NCBI RefSeq assembly: GCF_001570525.1
Contig: NZ_BBXC01000031.1
Location: 1-64,000, forward strand
Origin: Herbidospora sakaeratensis
GTDB taxonomy: Bacteria > Actinomycetota > Actinomycetes > Streptosporangiales > Streptosporangiaceae
Direction: 5' to 3'
Length of the DNA: 64,000 nt
The notes below the pieces were generated by a model. It saw nothing but the letters and a program-made list of their open reading frames with translations. It had not been told where the DNA came from and searched no databases. The first letter of the stretch is position 1. Every line of letters begins with the position of its first letter. Shown piece by piece: positions 53,378 to 62,641 of the stretch. Both the position numbers and the translations under genes were made by a program.

Positions 53378-56300
53378 GTGGCGCAGGTGCGGACGGTCTG
53401 TTCGTATTGCGGTGTCGGCTGCGGCATGGTCCTCGACGTCGCGACGGGGCCCGACGGGCGGCGTACGGTCCGGAAGGTCTCCGGCGACAAGGACCACCCG
53501 GCGAACTTCGGCCGCCTGTGCACCAAGGGCGCGACCACCGCCGACATGCTCGCCGCGCCCGGACGCCTGGACACCGCGCTGGTCCGCCGGGAACGCGGCC
53601 TGGAGCCCGCCCGGGTGGGACTGGACGAGGCCGTCGCCGAGACGGCCCGGCGGCTGCGCGCCGTCATCGACGAGCACGGACCCGACGCCGTCTCCCTGTA
53701 CGTCTCCGGGCAGATGAGCCTCGAAGCCCAGTACCTGGCCAACAAGCTGGCCAAGGGGTTCATCGGCACCAACCAGATCGAGTCGAACTCCCGGCTCTGC
53801 ATGGCCAGCGCGGGCACCGGATACAAGTTGTCGCTCGGGGCCGACGGGCCGCCCGGTTCGTACGACGACTTCGACCGGGCCGACGTCTTCTTCGTCATCG
53901 GGTCGAACATGGCCGACTGCCACCCGATCCTGTTCCTGCGCATGATGGACCGGATCAAGGCGGGCGCGAAGCTGATCGTGGTCGACCCCCGGCGCAGCGC
54001 CACGGCCGACAAGGCCGACCTGTTCCTCCAGATCAGGCCGGGCACCGACCTCGCCCTGCTCAACGGCCTGCTCCACCTGCTGGCCGAGAACGGGCACACC
54101 GACCCCGCCTTCATCGCCGCGCACACCGAGGGCTGGGAGGCGATGCCCGGCTTCCTGGACGACTACCCGCCCGCGACGGTCGCCGAGATCACCGGCCTCC
54201 CGGAGGCCGCAATCCGTCAGGCGGCCGAGTGGATCGGCACGGCGGGGGAGTGGATGAGCTGCTGGACCATGGGGCTCAACCAGAGCACCCACGGCACGTG
54301 GAACACCAACGCCCTGGTCAACCTGCATCTGGCGACGGGCGCGATCTGCCGTCCAGGAAGCGGGCCCTTCTCCCTGACCGGCCAGCCCAACGCCATGGGC
54401 GGCCGGGAGATGGGCTACATGGGGCCCGGCCTCCCGGGCCAGCGGTCCGTGCTCGTCGAGGAGGAGCGGGCGTTCGCCGAGGACCTGTGGGGGCTGCCGC
54501 CCGGCACGATCCGCCCGGACGGCGCGGGCCGGGGCACGATCGAGATGTTCGAGCGCATGGCCGCGGGCGAGATCAAGGCCTGCTGGATCATCTGCACCAA
54601 CCCGATCGCGTCGGTGGCCAACCGGCGCACCGTCATCGAGGCGCTGGAGGCGGCCGAGTTCGTCGTCACCCAGGACGTCTTCGCCGAGACCGAGACCAAC
54701 GCCTACGCCGACGTCGTGCTGCCGGGCGCGATGTGGGTCGAGGCCGAGGGCGTGCTGATCAACAGCGAGCGCAACCTCACCCTGGCCAGGCAGGCGGTCG
54801 ACCCGCCCGGCGAGGCCACCGCCGACTGGCGCATCATCGCCGCGGTCGCCCGTGCGATGGGCTACGAGCAGGGGTTCTCCTACGACAGCGCGGAGGAGAT
54901 CTTCGCGGAGATCAAGCGCGCCGCGAACCCGAAGACCGGCTACGACCTGCGGGGAGTCACCTACGACAGGCTACGGGCCACGCCCGTCCAGTGGCCGGCG
55001 GCCGTCGGCGGGCCCGACCGCAACCCGATCCGCTACCGCGAGCCCGACGGCGGTCTTCGTTTCCCGACGCCGAGCGGCCGGGCGGTGTTCCATCCCCGCC
55101 CGCACCTGCCGGCCAAGGAGATGCCCGACGACGACTTCCCGTTCGTCCTGAACACCGGCCGGGTGCAGCACCAGTGGCACACCCTCACCAAGACCGGCCG
55201 GGTCGGCAAGCTGAACAAGCTGAACCCGGCCCCGTTCCTGGAGATCCACCCGTCGGACGCGCGGGCCCTGGGCGTCGAGGAGGGCGACTCGGTCGAGGTG
55301 GCCTCACGGCGCGGGCGGGCCGTGCTCCCGGCGGTGCTCACCGACCGGGTGATGCCCGGCGCCTGCTTCGCGCCCTTCCACTGGAACGACCTGTTCGGCG
55401 AATATCTCAGCGTCAACGCGGTGACCAGCGACGCGGTCGACCCGATCTCGTTCCAGCCCGAGCTCAAGGTGTGCGCGGTGGCGCTCAGCCGGGTCGCCGC
55501 ACCGGCCGTTCCGGCCGACGTGTTCGGCCTGGCCGACACCGTGCCGCCGGTCCTGACCGACCAGGAACGCCGCTACCTGGCCGGGTTCCTCACCGGCCTG
55601 CGATCCGGTACGCCGGGCGTGCCGGTGCTGCCGCCGGGAGCGCCGTTCGCCGCCGACCACGCGTTGTGGGTCAACGGCGTGCTGGCCGGCATGTTCTCCC
55701 GTCTCCCCGAGCTCGCCGAAGAAGACACCGGGGCCCAGGTGGTCGTCCTGTGGGCGTCGCAGACAGGGAACGCGGAGGAGTTCGCCGCCGTCGCCGCGCA
55801 GCGCCTCACCGCCGCCGGCCACCGGGTGCGGCTCGTCGGCATGTCCGACACCGACCCGAAGGCCTTCCCCGGCGCCGACCTGCTGCTGATCACCAGCACC
55901 TTCGGCGACGGCGAGTCGCCCGACAACGGCGCCGGCTTCTGGGAGAGCCTGGCCGCCGCCGACGCCGCCCGGCTCGACGGCGTGCGGTTCGCGGTGCTGG
56001 CCTTCGGCGACTCCTCCTACGACGACTTCTGCGGCCACGGCCGCCGACTGGACGGGCGCCTGGAGGAACTCGGCGCCGTCCGCCTGGCCGACCGGACCGA
56101 CTGCGAACCCGACTACGAGGTCGCCGCGCAGGCGTGGTTGTCCGAGGTCCTCACCGTCCTGGGCTCCCGTCCGCCGGCGGCTCCGCCGCCCGCCCCCGTC
56201 GCATCGCCCGGCGTGTCGACGCCTCTTGTCGGCAACCAGTTGCTCAGCCGCCCCGGCGCGACCAAGGAGGTGCGCCGGTTCACCTTCGACCTGCGTGACA

Positions 56301-57313
56301 GCCCTCTCACCTATCGGGTGGGCGACGCCCTGGGCGTGCGTCCGGAGAACTGTCCCGACCTCGTGGCCGAGTGGCTCGCCGTCACCCGACTCGACGGCGC
56401 CGCCGAGATCGAGCTCGACGGCGTCGGAACCCTGCCACTGAGGGACGCCTTCCTCCGGCACCTGGACATCACGAAGATCACCACCGACCTGCTGCGCTTC
56501 GCCGCCGACCGCACCGGCGCCCGCGAGCTCAGGAAACTCCTGCGCCCCGACAACAAGAACGAGCTCGCGCAGTGGTCCTGGGGCCGCCAGGCCGTCGACG
56601 TCATCGGCGAACACCCGGTCAGGGCGACCCCGCAGGAGTGGGCCGGCACGCTCCGGCGACTGCAACCGCGCCTGTACTCGATCTCCTCCAGCCCGCTGGT
56701 CGACGACGGCGAGGTCTCCGTGACGGTGTCGGTCGTCCGGTACGACAACCTCCACGGCCGCCCCAGGAAGGGCGTCTGCTCGGCCTTCCTGGCCGACGCC
56801 GCCCCCGGCACCCCCATGCCGATCTTCGTGCGGGCCTCTCCGCACTTCCGCCCGCCGGCCGATCCCGCCACCCCCATGATCATGATCGGCCCGGGGACCG
56901 GGGTGGCGCCCTTCCTCGGCTTCCTGCAGGAGCGCCGCGCCCTGGGACATCGCGGCGCCAACTGGCTGTTCTTCGGCGAGCAGCACCGAGCCACCGACTT
57001 CTACTACGAGAACGAGCTCACCGAGCTCATCTCCGGCGGCACCCTCGACCGGCTCGACACCGCCTTCTCCCGGGACCAGCGGACCAAGATCTACGTCCAG
57101 GACCGCATGAGGGAACAGGGCCACCGGTTGTGGGCCTGGCTCCAGGACGGCGCCGGCCTGTACGTCTGCGGCGACGCCTCCCGCATGGCCAGGGACGTGG
57201 ACGAGGCGCTCCGCGACATCATCGCCACCCACGGGTCACTCGACCGGGAGGCCGCCGCCGCGTACGTGAAGCGGCTGGCCGCCGACAAACGCTACGTCCG
57301 CGACGTCTACTGA
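53378..57313 (+). CDS. Assimilatory nitrate reductase fused to CysJ-like flavoprotein reductase
   Basis: The 1311-residue fusion should reduce nitrate to nitrite with electrons from NAD(P)H. The N-terminal half is a NarB/NasA-type molybdopterin enzyme. Its 4Fe-4S site has Cys8, Cys11, Cys15 and Cys48 ([20 protein letters not shown]), and the likely Mo ligand is Cys141 in [16 protein letters not shown]. The molybdopterin-binding C-domain spans [24 protein letters not shown] to about 710. A flavodoxin domain starts near 787 ([28 protein letters not shown]). An FAD/NADP domain follows ([49 protein letters not shown]). It is thus self-sufficient for electron supply. No nitrite reductase gene adjoins it. 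Confidence 0.95.
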   Translation: MAQVRTVCSYCGVGCGMVLDVATGPDGRRTVRKVSGDKDHPANFGRLCTKGATTADMLAAPGRLDTALVRRERGLEPARVGLDEAVAETARRLRAVIDEHGPDAVSLYVSGQMSLEAQYLANKLAKGFIGTNQIESNSRLCMASAGTGYKLSLGADGPPGSYDDFDRADVFFVIGSNMADCHPILFLRMMDRIKAGAKLIVVDPRRSATADKADLFLQIRPGTDLALLNGLLHLLAENGHTDPAFIAAHTEGWEAMPGFLDDYPPATVAEITGLPEAAIRQAAEWIGTAGEWMSCWTMGLNQSTHGTWNTNALVNLHLATGAICRPGSGPFSLTGQPNAMGGREMGYMGPGLPGQRSVLVEEERAFAEDLWGLPPGTIRPDGAGRGTIEMFERMAAGEIKACWIICTNPIASVANRRTVIEALEAAEFVVTQDVFAETETNAYADVVLPGAMWVEAEGVLINSERNLTLARQAVDPPGEATADWRIIAAVARAMGYEQGFSYDSAEEIFAEIKRAANPKTGYDLRGVTYDRLRATPVQWPAAVGGPDRNPIRYREPDGGLRFPTPSGRAVFHPRPHLPAKEMPDDDFPFVLNTGRVQHQWHTLTKTGRVGKLNKLNPAPFLEIHPSDARALGVEEGDSVEVASRRGRAVLPAVLTDRVMPGACFAPFHWNDLFGEYLSVNAVTSDAVDPISFQPELKVCAVALSRVAAPAVPADVFGLADTVPPVLTDQERRYLAGFLTGLRSGTPGVPVLPPGAPFAADHALWVNGVLAGMFSRLPELAEEDTGAQVVVLWASQTGNAEEFAAVAAQRLTAAGHRVRLVGMSDTDPKAFPGADLLLITSTFGDGESPDNGAGFWESLAAADAARLDGVRFAVLAFGDSSYDDFCGHGRRLDGRLEELGAVRLADRTDCEPDYEVAAQAWLSEVLTVLGSRPPAAPPPAPVASPGVSTPLVGNQLLSRPGATKEVRRFTFDLRDSPLTYRVGDALGVRPENCPDLVAEWLAVTRLDGAAEIELDGVGTLPLRDAFLRHLDITKITTDLLRFAADRTGARELRKLLRPDNKNELAQWSWGRQAVDVIGEHPVRATPQEWAGTLRRLQPRLYSISSSPLVDDGEVSVTVSVVRYDNLHGRPRKGVCSAFLADAAPGTPMPIFVRASPHFRPPADPATPMIMIGPGTGVAPFLGFLQERRALGHRGANWLFFGEQHRATDFYYENELTELISGGTLDRLDTAFSRDQRTKIYVQDRMREQGHRLWAWLQDGAGLYVCGDASRMARDVDEALRDIIATHGSLDREAAAAYVKRLAADKRYVRDVY

Positions 57314-57325
57314 CCTCCGGCGCGA

Positions 57326-58048
57326 TCACCAGGGGATGACGCCGGCGTCCTCGAAGAAGCCGCCGGTCGGGCCGTCGTCGGGGAGGGTGGCGAGGCGGAT
57401 CGCGGTGGCGGCGCCCTCCTCCGGGGCCCGGCCGGTGAAGCCGGTGAAGTCGGTCGCGACCAGGCCGGGGCAGGCGGCGTTGATCAGGATGTTCGTCCCG
57501 GCGAACTGGCGGGCGTACTGCACGGTGACGGCGTTGAGGAACGACTTCGACGGCGAGTAGGCCGCCATGATCGGGCCGATCGCGATGTCCGGGTCGGCCT
57601 GGCGGGTCACCGAGGCGACGCTGCTGGAGACGTTCACGATGCGGGGCGAGGGCGACCGGCGCAGCAGCGGCAGCATCGCGTTGGTCACCCGGATGACGCC
57701 GAGGACGTTGGTCTCCACGACCGTCCTGACCACGTCGAGGTCGAGCGTCGTCGGGTCCTGGACCCAGCCCGGGCCGAACGGGCCGGAGATGCCGGCGTTG
57801 TTGACCAGGACGTCCAGCCGGTCGATCAGGGTGGTCGCGGTGGTGACGCTCTGGTCGTCGGTCACGTCCAGCGGCACGCCGAACGCGTCCACCCCCTGGG
57901 CCCGCAGCTTCTCCACCGCGGTCTCGCGGCGGGATCCGTCCCGCGCGCCCACGCCCACGCGGTAACCGAGGGCGCCCAGCCCGGCGGCGATCGCGTAGCC
58001 GATTCCCTTGTTCGCGCCCGTCACCAGGGCGGTCTTCGTCTCGTTCAT
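57326..58048 (-). CDS. Short-chain dehydrogenase/reductase
   Basis: The 240-residue oxidoreductase has the NAD(P) motif TALVTGANKGIGYAIAAGLG, NNAGISG, the catalytic Ser in IVNVSSSVAS and YSPSK (Tyr/Lys pair). The layout resembles plant-type carbonyl/menthone-like reductases often called (+)-neomenthol dehydrogenase. It is divergent from the LysR gene, which probably regulates it. The substrate is unknown. Confidence 0.93.
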   Translation of the reverse strand: MNETKTALVTGANKGIGYAIAAGLGALGYRVGVGARDGSRRETAVEKLRAQGVDAFGVPLDVTDDQSVTTATTLIDRLDVLVNNAGISGPFGPGWVQDPTTLDLDVVRTVVETNVLGVIRVTNAMLPLLRRSPSPRIVNVSSSVASVTRQADPDIAIGPIMAAYSPSKSFLNAVTVQYARQFAGTNILINAACPGLVATDFTGFTGRAPEEGAATAIRLATLPDDGPTGGFFEDAGVIPW

Positions 58049-58105
58049 GCCCTCGATGGTCGTCCGGGGGCGAACGGCGAAGCCAACACCGATGCGGTGC
58101 GCTGT

Positions 58106-58122
58106 GATACCCGGCAGGTATC
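58106..58122. promoter_or_regulatory. LysR box between SDR and LysR genes
   Basis: GATACC-CGGCA-GGTATC is a perfect dyad containing T-N11-A (T58108, A58120), the classical LysR-type motif. It lies eight bases before the LysR start and 57 bp from the SDR start. Confidence 0.7.
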
Positions 58123-58130
58123 GTCAAAGC

Positions 58131-58988
58131 GTGGACACGCGTGAGTTGCGCTACTTCGTGGCCGTGGCCGAGGAACTGCACTTCGGGCGGGCCGCCGAGC
58201 GGCTCGGGATGGCCCAGCCGCCGCTGTCGCGGGCGATCAAGCAACTCGAACGCCGTCTTGGCGTCTCGTTGTTCGAACGCAACCGCCGGGGCGTGGCCCT
58301 CACGGGTGCGGGCGAGGTGCTGCTGTACGAAGGCCGCGCCGCCCTCGACGCGACCGACGCGGCCGTTCGACGCACCCAGCGCGCCGGTGGCGTGGACGCC
58401 CCGAGCAGCCGGCTGGTGCTGGCCGTGAAGGCCGCCGGTTCCCACGAACTGCTGCAGCGGCTTCTCGCCGCGTACGCGGCCGTGCCCGGCGCCGCCGAGA
58501 TCGAGGTGCTGCTCTGCGGCTTCTGCGACCAGGAGGGACTGCTGCGGGACGGCCGTGCCGACGCGGCGCTGATGCACACGCCGTTCAATTCGCTCGCCGG
58601 GTTCGACAGCGAGGAACTGACCACCGAGGGGCAGATCGCCATCCTGCCAGCCCGGCACCCTCTCGCCGCCCGCGAGTCGCTGACCGTCGCCGACGTCGGC
58701 GACGTGCCCGATCTGCCGCTCGCCCGCTGGCCCAGCTACGGCGTCTACCCGCCCGGCCCGGGGCCCGAGATCCGCGACCAGACGCAGCTCGCGCAGCTGA
58801 TCGCACTCGGGCGCACCCTCGCGGTCATGCCCGACTCCGCCCGCGCCTGGTTGTGGTCGGAGCACGCCGCCATCCCGCTGACCGACGCGCCGCAGGTCGG
58901 CACGCACATCGCGTGGCCCGCCCACAGCCGGTCGCTCGCCCTGGCCGGGCTGATCCGCACGGCCACCGAGCTCCGGCGACGGGGGTAG
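58131..58988 (+). CDS. LysR-family transcriptional regulator
   Basis: GTG 58131 opens the canonical N-terminus VDTRELRYFVAVAEELHFGRAAERLGMAQPPLSRAIKQLERRLGVSLFERNRRGVALT, giving 285 residues. The winged helix is followed by the two-lobed effector domain. It is divergent from the SDR gene with a LysR box between, so it probably controls that gene and itself. Upstream frame extension to 58008 is unsupported. Confidence 0.94.
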   Translation: MDTRELRYFVAVAEELHFGRAAERLGMAQPPLSRAIKQLERRLGVSLFERNRRGVALTGAGEVLLYEGRAALDATDAAVRRTQRAGGVDAPSSRLVLAVKAAGSHELLQRLLAAYAAVPGAAEIEVLLCGFCDQEGLLRDGRADAALMHTPFNSLAGFDSEELTTEGQIAILPARHPLAARESLTVADVGDVPDLPLARWPSYGVYPPGPGPEIRDQTQLAQLIALGRTLAVMPDSARAWLWSEHAAIPLTDAPQVGTHIAWPAHSRSLALAGLIRTATELRRRG

Positions 58989-58989
58989 G

Positions 58990-59270
58990 TCAGATCACGG
59001 TGCAGGCCACGCCGTTGAGGGTGAACGCGCCCGGCTCGGCGGTGTTGCCGGTGTGGGTGGCCTGGAAGCCGACGCCGATCGTGGCCCGAGTAGGTGGCGT
59101 TCCAGCCGGAGGTGTTCGCCCTGCCCGGAGGGCAGGGCGAACACCAGCGTCCAGCCGTTGACCGGTGAGGTGCCGGCGTTGGTGATGTTGATGTTGGCGG
59201 TGAAGCCGTTGTTCCAGGCGTTCATCGTGTACGCCACCCGGAACTGCCCGGTGGGGGTGAGTGAGGGGAG
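58990..59270 (-). pseudogene. Decayed CBM2 (cellulose-binding module) fragment
   Basis: The minus-strand translation GQFRVAYTMNAWNNGFTANINITNAGTSPVNGWTLVFALPSGQ is nearly identical to the CBM2 of the GH30 gene at 62.6 kb. The frame is then lost. A 6-nt stretch is replaced by 7 nt that make a perfect palindrome (59111-59145), and about 60 bp of the module is missing before GVGFQATHTGNTAEPG. The catalytic gene it belonged to is gone. Confidence 0.85.
59111..59145. repeat. Perfect 16-bp inverted repeat at the CBM2 frameshift
   Basis: GGTGTTCGCCCTGCCC and its complement GGGCAGGGCGAACACC are separated by GGA. The functional CBM2 copy has only an imperfect palindrome here, so this looks like a template-switch mutation. 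Confidence 0.8.
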
Positions 59271-59425
59271 CGGGCCCCGAACAGCCGGTTGGCCATCGCC
59301 CGTGAGATCGCGCACGCTAACCGCGCGGCCCAGCCCGCTACGAGGCGTTGGCCGGCATGCTTCACCACGAGGTCGACCTGCTCAGGTCCGCCGAAGCCGG
59401 TGAGCGCGCAAAGCTCAAGAGCGCT
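59271..59425. other. Unidentified remnant between CBM2 fragment and GH5 gene
   Basis: Plus-strand translations NRLAIAREIAHANRAAQPA and, one frame over, YEALAGMLHHEVDLLRSAEAGERAKLK read like one helical protein with a frameshift near 59338. I cannot assign a family. It suggests a recombination joint within the glycosidase cluster. Confidence 0.4.
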
Positions 59426-60886
59426 TCAGTTCGCGGCGACGATCTTCCACTGCTGGTTGGTGCTGTTGGTGTTCTGGTATTGGCCTACTGTCGCGCCGTT
59501 GGATGTGCGACCCATGCCGTCCAGGTAGAGGCCGGTGACGCGGTTCTTGATACGCACGTTGTTCGCTTCGGTCAGTATTGACCACTGCTGGTTGGTGCTG
59601 TTGGTGGTCTGGTATTGGCCTACCGCCGCGCCGTTGGATGTGCGACCCATGCCGTCCAGGTAGAGGCCGGTGGCGCGGTTCTTGATACGCACGTAGTTGC
59701 CGGTGTTCTCGATGATCCATTGTGGGTTGGAGCCATCGGTGCCTGCCGACTGCGCGGCATTGGCCCCGTTGGTGGTGCTACCCGTTCCGTCGATGTGCAG
59801 GCCGGTGCTCGCGTTGCGGATCTGGACGTGGGTGCCGCCTCCGCTGCCCATGCCCCAGGCGTACTGCAGCCGGACCAGCCCTGATGGATTTTTCAGCGAC
59901 AGATTGATGTTCGCGCCATTTCCGCTTCTGCTGGTCAGGCTGTACCAGTCGCCGTCCCGCAGACCGGGCCAGTACACACTTCCCATGCCCAGGGTGCGGA
60001 GTTGGCTGCTGACCCCTCGGAGGTAGTCGGCGAAGTACGACCCGCTTGGGATGCTGTAGTCAATGGTGCTCCACTGGATGTCGTACTTACTTCCCGGGCT
60101 CATGGGTCCACCCCATTCGGTGGCGATGGTGCGGCTGGCGTACGGTCCGATGGAGCTGGCGATGTGGTTCGCCCACGCGGTTTCGTCGTCATAGGGCGGG
60201 GTCACGTTCATCGTGTAGTCGTGTACTGCGAGCAGGGTGCCGTTCAGGCGGCTGTCGTTGCCGACCACGGTGACGTTCGTGGCGAAGCCGGTGCCGTCCA
60301 GAATCACCCTGCCGCGCGGCACGTTGGGGTAGCGGGCCAGCCAGGCGGCGTACATGTTGTTCAGATCGGTGGCGCTGTAACCGAAAGGCTCGTTGATGAC
60401 CTCGAAGTAGGCGTTGGGGTTGCCGCCGTACTTGGCGACGACCTTGTCCCACATTTGGTTGAACGCGGTCATGGTGGCTGGCCTGCCGCCGCTGTGGGCC
60501 CAGTACGCCAGGATCACACTGCCCTTGCTGAGCGCGGTGTCGATCGCACCGGTGTAGGTTCCCCAGTAGGTGGACACAGTGGGTTCGTTGATCGGCATCC
60601 GGACCGTATTGGCACCGGTGATCGAATACAGCTGGCCGACCACCTGATCGGCCACCGTGGAGGCCGAGGAGTAGGTGTCGGAGGAACTGAGCCCGGACAC
60701 GTAGAGCACGCCGTTGACGAAGTTGTCTCTCGCGTCTGGCCAGTTGACACCCCTGAATTGGCTCGTGGACGCATGTGCCGAGCTTGCGGTGACGGTCACC
60801 GCGCTGGCGACCAGCCCGAACACCGTCAGTAGCCTGACCAGCGTAGACAGAGCTCTACGGCCCGCGGCGCGGCTAGATGATCCCAT
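59426..60886 (-). CDS. Secreted GH5-family glycoside hydrolase with ricin-type (CBM13) domain
   Basis: ATG 60886 with AAAGGA nine bases upstream gives 486 residues; the frame runs on to 61006 without a signal sequence. Signal peptide: TLVRLLTVFGLVASAVTVTASSAHA. The catalytic (beta/alpha)8 domain has the acid/base E166 in FEVINEP and nucleophile E257 in ATEWGGP, as in clan GH-A family 5. The C-terminal beta-trefoil has three units with QxW motifs (SNPQWII, TNQQWSI, TNQQWKI). Two of these come from a 135-bp near-exact duplication. It probably cuts beta-glucan, mannan or a related wall polysaccharide; the exact substrate is uncertain. Confidence 0.9.
   Translation of the reverse strand: MGSSSRAAGRRALSTLVRLLTVFGLVASAVTVTASSAHASTSQFRGVNWPDARDNFVNGVLYVSGLSSSDTYSSASTVADQVVGQLYSITGANTVRMPINEPTVSTYWGTYTGAIDTALSKGSVILAYWAHSGGRPATMTAFNQMWDKVVAKYGGNPNAYFEVINEPFGYSATDLNNMYAAWLARYPNVPRGRVILDGTGFATNVTVVGNDSRLNGTLLAVHDYTMNVTPPYDDETAWANHIASSIGPYASRTIATEWGGPMSPGSKYDIQWSTIDYSIPSGSYFADYLRGVSSQLRTLGMGSVYWPGLRDGDWYSLTSRSGNGANINLSLKNPSGLVRLQYAWGMGSGGGTHVQIRNASTGLHIDGTGSTTNGANAAQSAGTDGSNPQWIIENTGNYVRIKNRATGLYLDGMGRTSNGAAVGQYQTTNSTNQQWSILTEANNVRIKNRVTGLYLDGMGRTSNGATVGQYQNTNSTNQQWKIVAAN
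59449..59693 (-). repeat. 135-bp near-identical duplication in the ricin domain
   Basis: The segment encoding RIKNR[VA]TGLYLDGMGRTSNGA and NSTNQQW occurs twice, 135 bp (45 codons) apart, with a few substitutions across about 110 bp. This is a recent internal duplication of a trefoil unit. Confidence 0.85.
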
Positions 60887-61014
60887 CGATGGGGTCCTTT
60901 CTGTCTCGGCTCCCGCCTTGCTGGAGCCAGGAGGGGTTGCCGTGGCTGCCGTGGCATCCCCGCATGGAGTACGCGCCGATAACGTCCACTTCCCGGCGAA
61001 CTGCATCGCGTCGC

Positions 61015-61041
61015 ACCAGGGATGGAGGAGCCACCCCTGGT
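61015..61041. terminator. Hairpin past the esterase-CBM2 stop
   Basis: ACCAGGGATGG and CCACCCCTGGT pair at 10 of 11 positions around a 5-nt loop, 13 bp after the minus-strand stop. It lacks a T-run on that strand. Confidence 0.5.
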
Positions 61042-61053
61042 TTTCCCTGTTGG

Positions 61054-62340
61054 TTAGGCGATGGTGCAGGTCGTGCCGTTGAGGGTGAAGGAGGAGGGCT
61101 TGGCGGTGTTGCCGGTGTGGGCGGCCTGGAAGCCGATGTCAATGGAAGCGCCCGGCGGGAGCGTGCCGTTGTAGCTGAGGTTTCTGGCGGTGACCTGGCC
61201 GCTGATGGGGGCGTAGGTGGCGTTCCAGCCGCCGGTGATGTTCTGCCCGCCGGGAAGGGTGAAGACCAGCGACCAGCCGTTGATGTTGGCGTTGCCACTG
61301 TTGCTGATAGTGAGGTTCTCGGTGAGGCCGGTGTTCCAGGCATTGGTCGTCACGGTGACCCGGCAGGCAGCTGACCCTCCGGGAGACGGAGACGGAGACG
61401 GAGAGGGGGAGTTCGGAGGGTTGGTCGGGCCACCGAACTGGGTGAAGAAGTTCCAGACCACGCCGGGAACCCAGGTGCGTGAGCCGCTGTCGCCGCCGGC
61501 ACCGTCCTGCGGTGCGGCGATGTGGCCGCCGTCGAAGGCCGCCCAGACAACGGGATAACCACTGCGGCAGCCGGAATAGGTGGTAACGCGGTGGGTGAGG
61601 CTGCCCGCGGCCGGTTCTGGGGGATTCTGAGCGGTGCAGCCGTTGTTGGTCACGAACCTGTTGCGCAGTGAGCGGCCGGAGGCGATGTTGTCGCCGATGC
61701 CGTGCACGCCGAGGTAGGCGACCGGCTGGGTGCCGCCGCTGCAGCCGCTGAGAGTGCCGGGAGAGGACTGCACCGCGACGGCGCGGAAGACGTTGGGGCG
61801 GGCGCAGGCCAGAGCGAAGCTCATCGCGCCTCCGTAGCTGAACCCGACGGCGAAGCGCTGGGTGGTCTCCACGCAGAGGTCGGCTTCGATGCGCCGGAGC
61901 ATGTCGTCGACGAAGACGAGGTCCTCCCCGCCGGTGTTTGCCCAGCCGTTGCTGATGCCCTGGGGGGCCACGAAGATGGTGCTGTTGTTGGACAAGCGCA
62001 ACAGCCCGTAGTAGGACCACACGTCGCGTTGCACGGTCTGGCCGGTGGCCACGTCGGTTGCGGTGCCGCCCCACCAGTGGAAGCCGAAGACGATCCGGTA
62101 GGCCCGGTTAGGGTCGTAGTTGTCGGGGATCCGCAGGATATAACTGCGGGACTTGCCTCCGCTCTGGATCGTGTTGGTGCCGTTGACCAGTGTCGGGGCC
62201 TTGCCGCAGCCGGTGGTCGGCCCCAGCATGGCGGCGGTGGAGGAGGCGGAGGCGCTGCCGCTCAGCGCGGCGGGAATCGTGGCCAGGACGAGAATCGTGG
62301 CCGAGGCGATGGCAGCGAGAAAGGATTTGCGTCCGGGCAT
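61054..62340 (-). CDS. Secreted CE1/PHB-depolymerase-type esterase with CBM2
   Basis: ATG 62340 with GGAG about eight bases upstream gives 428 residues; ATG 62361 and 62439 are less likely. Signal peptide: FLAAIASATILVLATIPAALSGSASA. The alpha/beta-hydrolase domain has the oxyanion region FGFHWWGGTA, nucleophile S168 in VGFSYGGAM and a late His in DGGHIAAPQD. It resembles acetylxylan/feruloyl esterases of the PHB-depolymerase group. A Ser/Pro linker (NPPNSPSPSPSPSPGGS) leads to a C-terminal CBM2 (CRVTVTTNAWNTGLTENLTISN...INGWSLVFTLPGGQ...GTTCTIA). It would strip acyl side groups from xylan next to the GH30 enzyme. Confidence 0.9.
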   Translation of the reverse strand: MPGRKSFLAAIASATILVLATIPAALSGSASASSTAAMLGPTTGCGKAPTLVNGTNTIQSGGKSRSYILRIPDNYDPNRAYRIVFGFHWWGGTATDVATGQTVQRDVWSYYGLLRLSNNSTIFVAPQGISNGWANTGGEDLVFVDDMLRRIEADLCVETTQRFAVGFSYGGAMSFALACARPNVFRAVAVQSSPGTLSGCSGGTQPVAYLGVHGIGDNIASGRSLRNRFVTNNGCTAQNPPEPAAGSLTHRVTTYSGCRSGYPVVWAAFDGGHIAAPQDGAGGDSGSRTWVPGVVWNFFTQFGGPTNPPNSPSPSPSPSPGGSAACRVTVTTNAWNTGLTENLTISNSGNANINGWSLVFTLPGGQNITGGWNATYAPISGQVTARNLSYNGTLPPGASIDIGFQAAHTGNTAKPSSFTLNGTTCTIA

Positions 62341-62641
62341 CACGCGGCTCCGTCCTGACATTCGATTTTCAATTGGGATGGACGAGAGATCATGTACTCC
62401 TCCTCGGTCGGGGTTGGATCTGACCTGGCCGGAAGCCACAAGGCCGAGCCGATGTTTGCGTTAACAGCTGAAGCTCGCCAGAGTCGCTGGCGGGCGATCG
62501 GGATGTCCTATCTGGCACTCGCAAACACATTTGGAGACAGCACGGGCTGGCGCGCAGCTGGCCTCGAGTCGCTCTAAGCGCTTCTGTCCCGTGGTCCCCC
62601 AACCGGGCGCATCCGATCGGCGTGCCACGGATCACGCCAGA
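62341..62641. other. Intergenic region between GH30 and esterase genes
   Basis: About 300 bp without a gene. It should hold the esterase promoter. CGCCAG/CTGGCG near 62476-62491 forms a short hairpin. AAGCGCTT (62577-62584) is a palindrome of the kind LacI-family sugar regulators use, though too short to claim. Confidence 0.5.
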
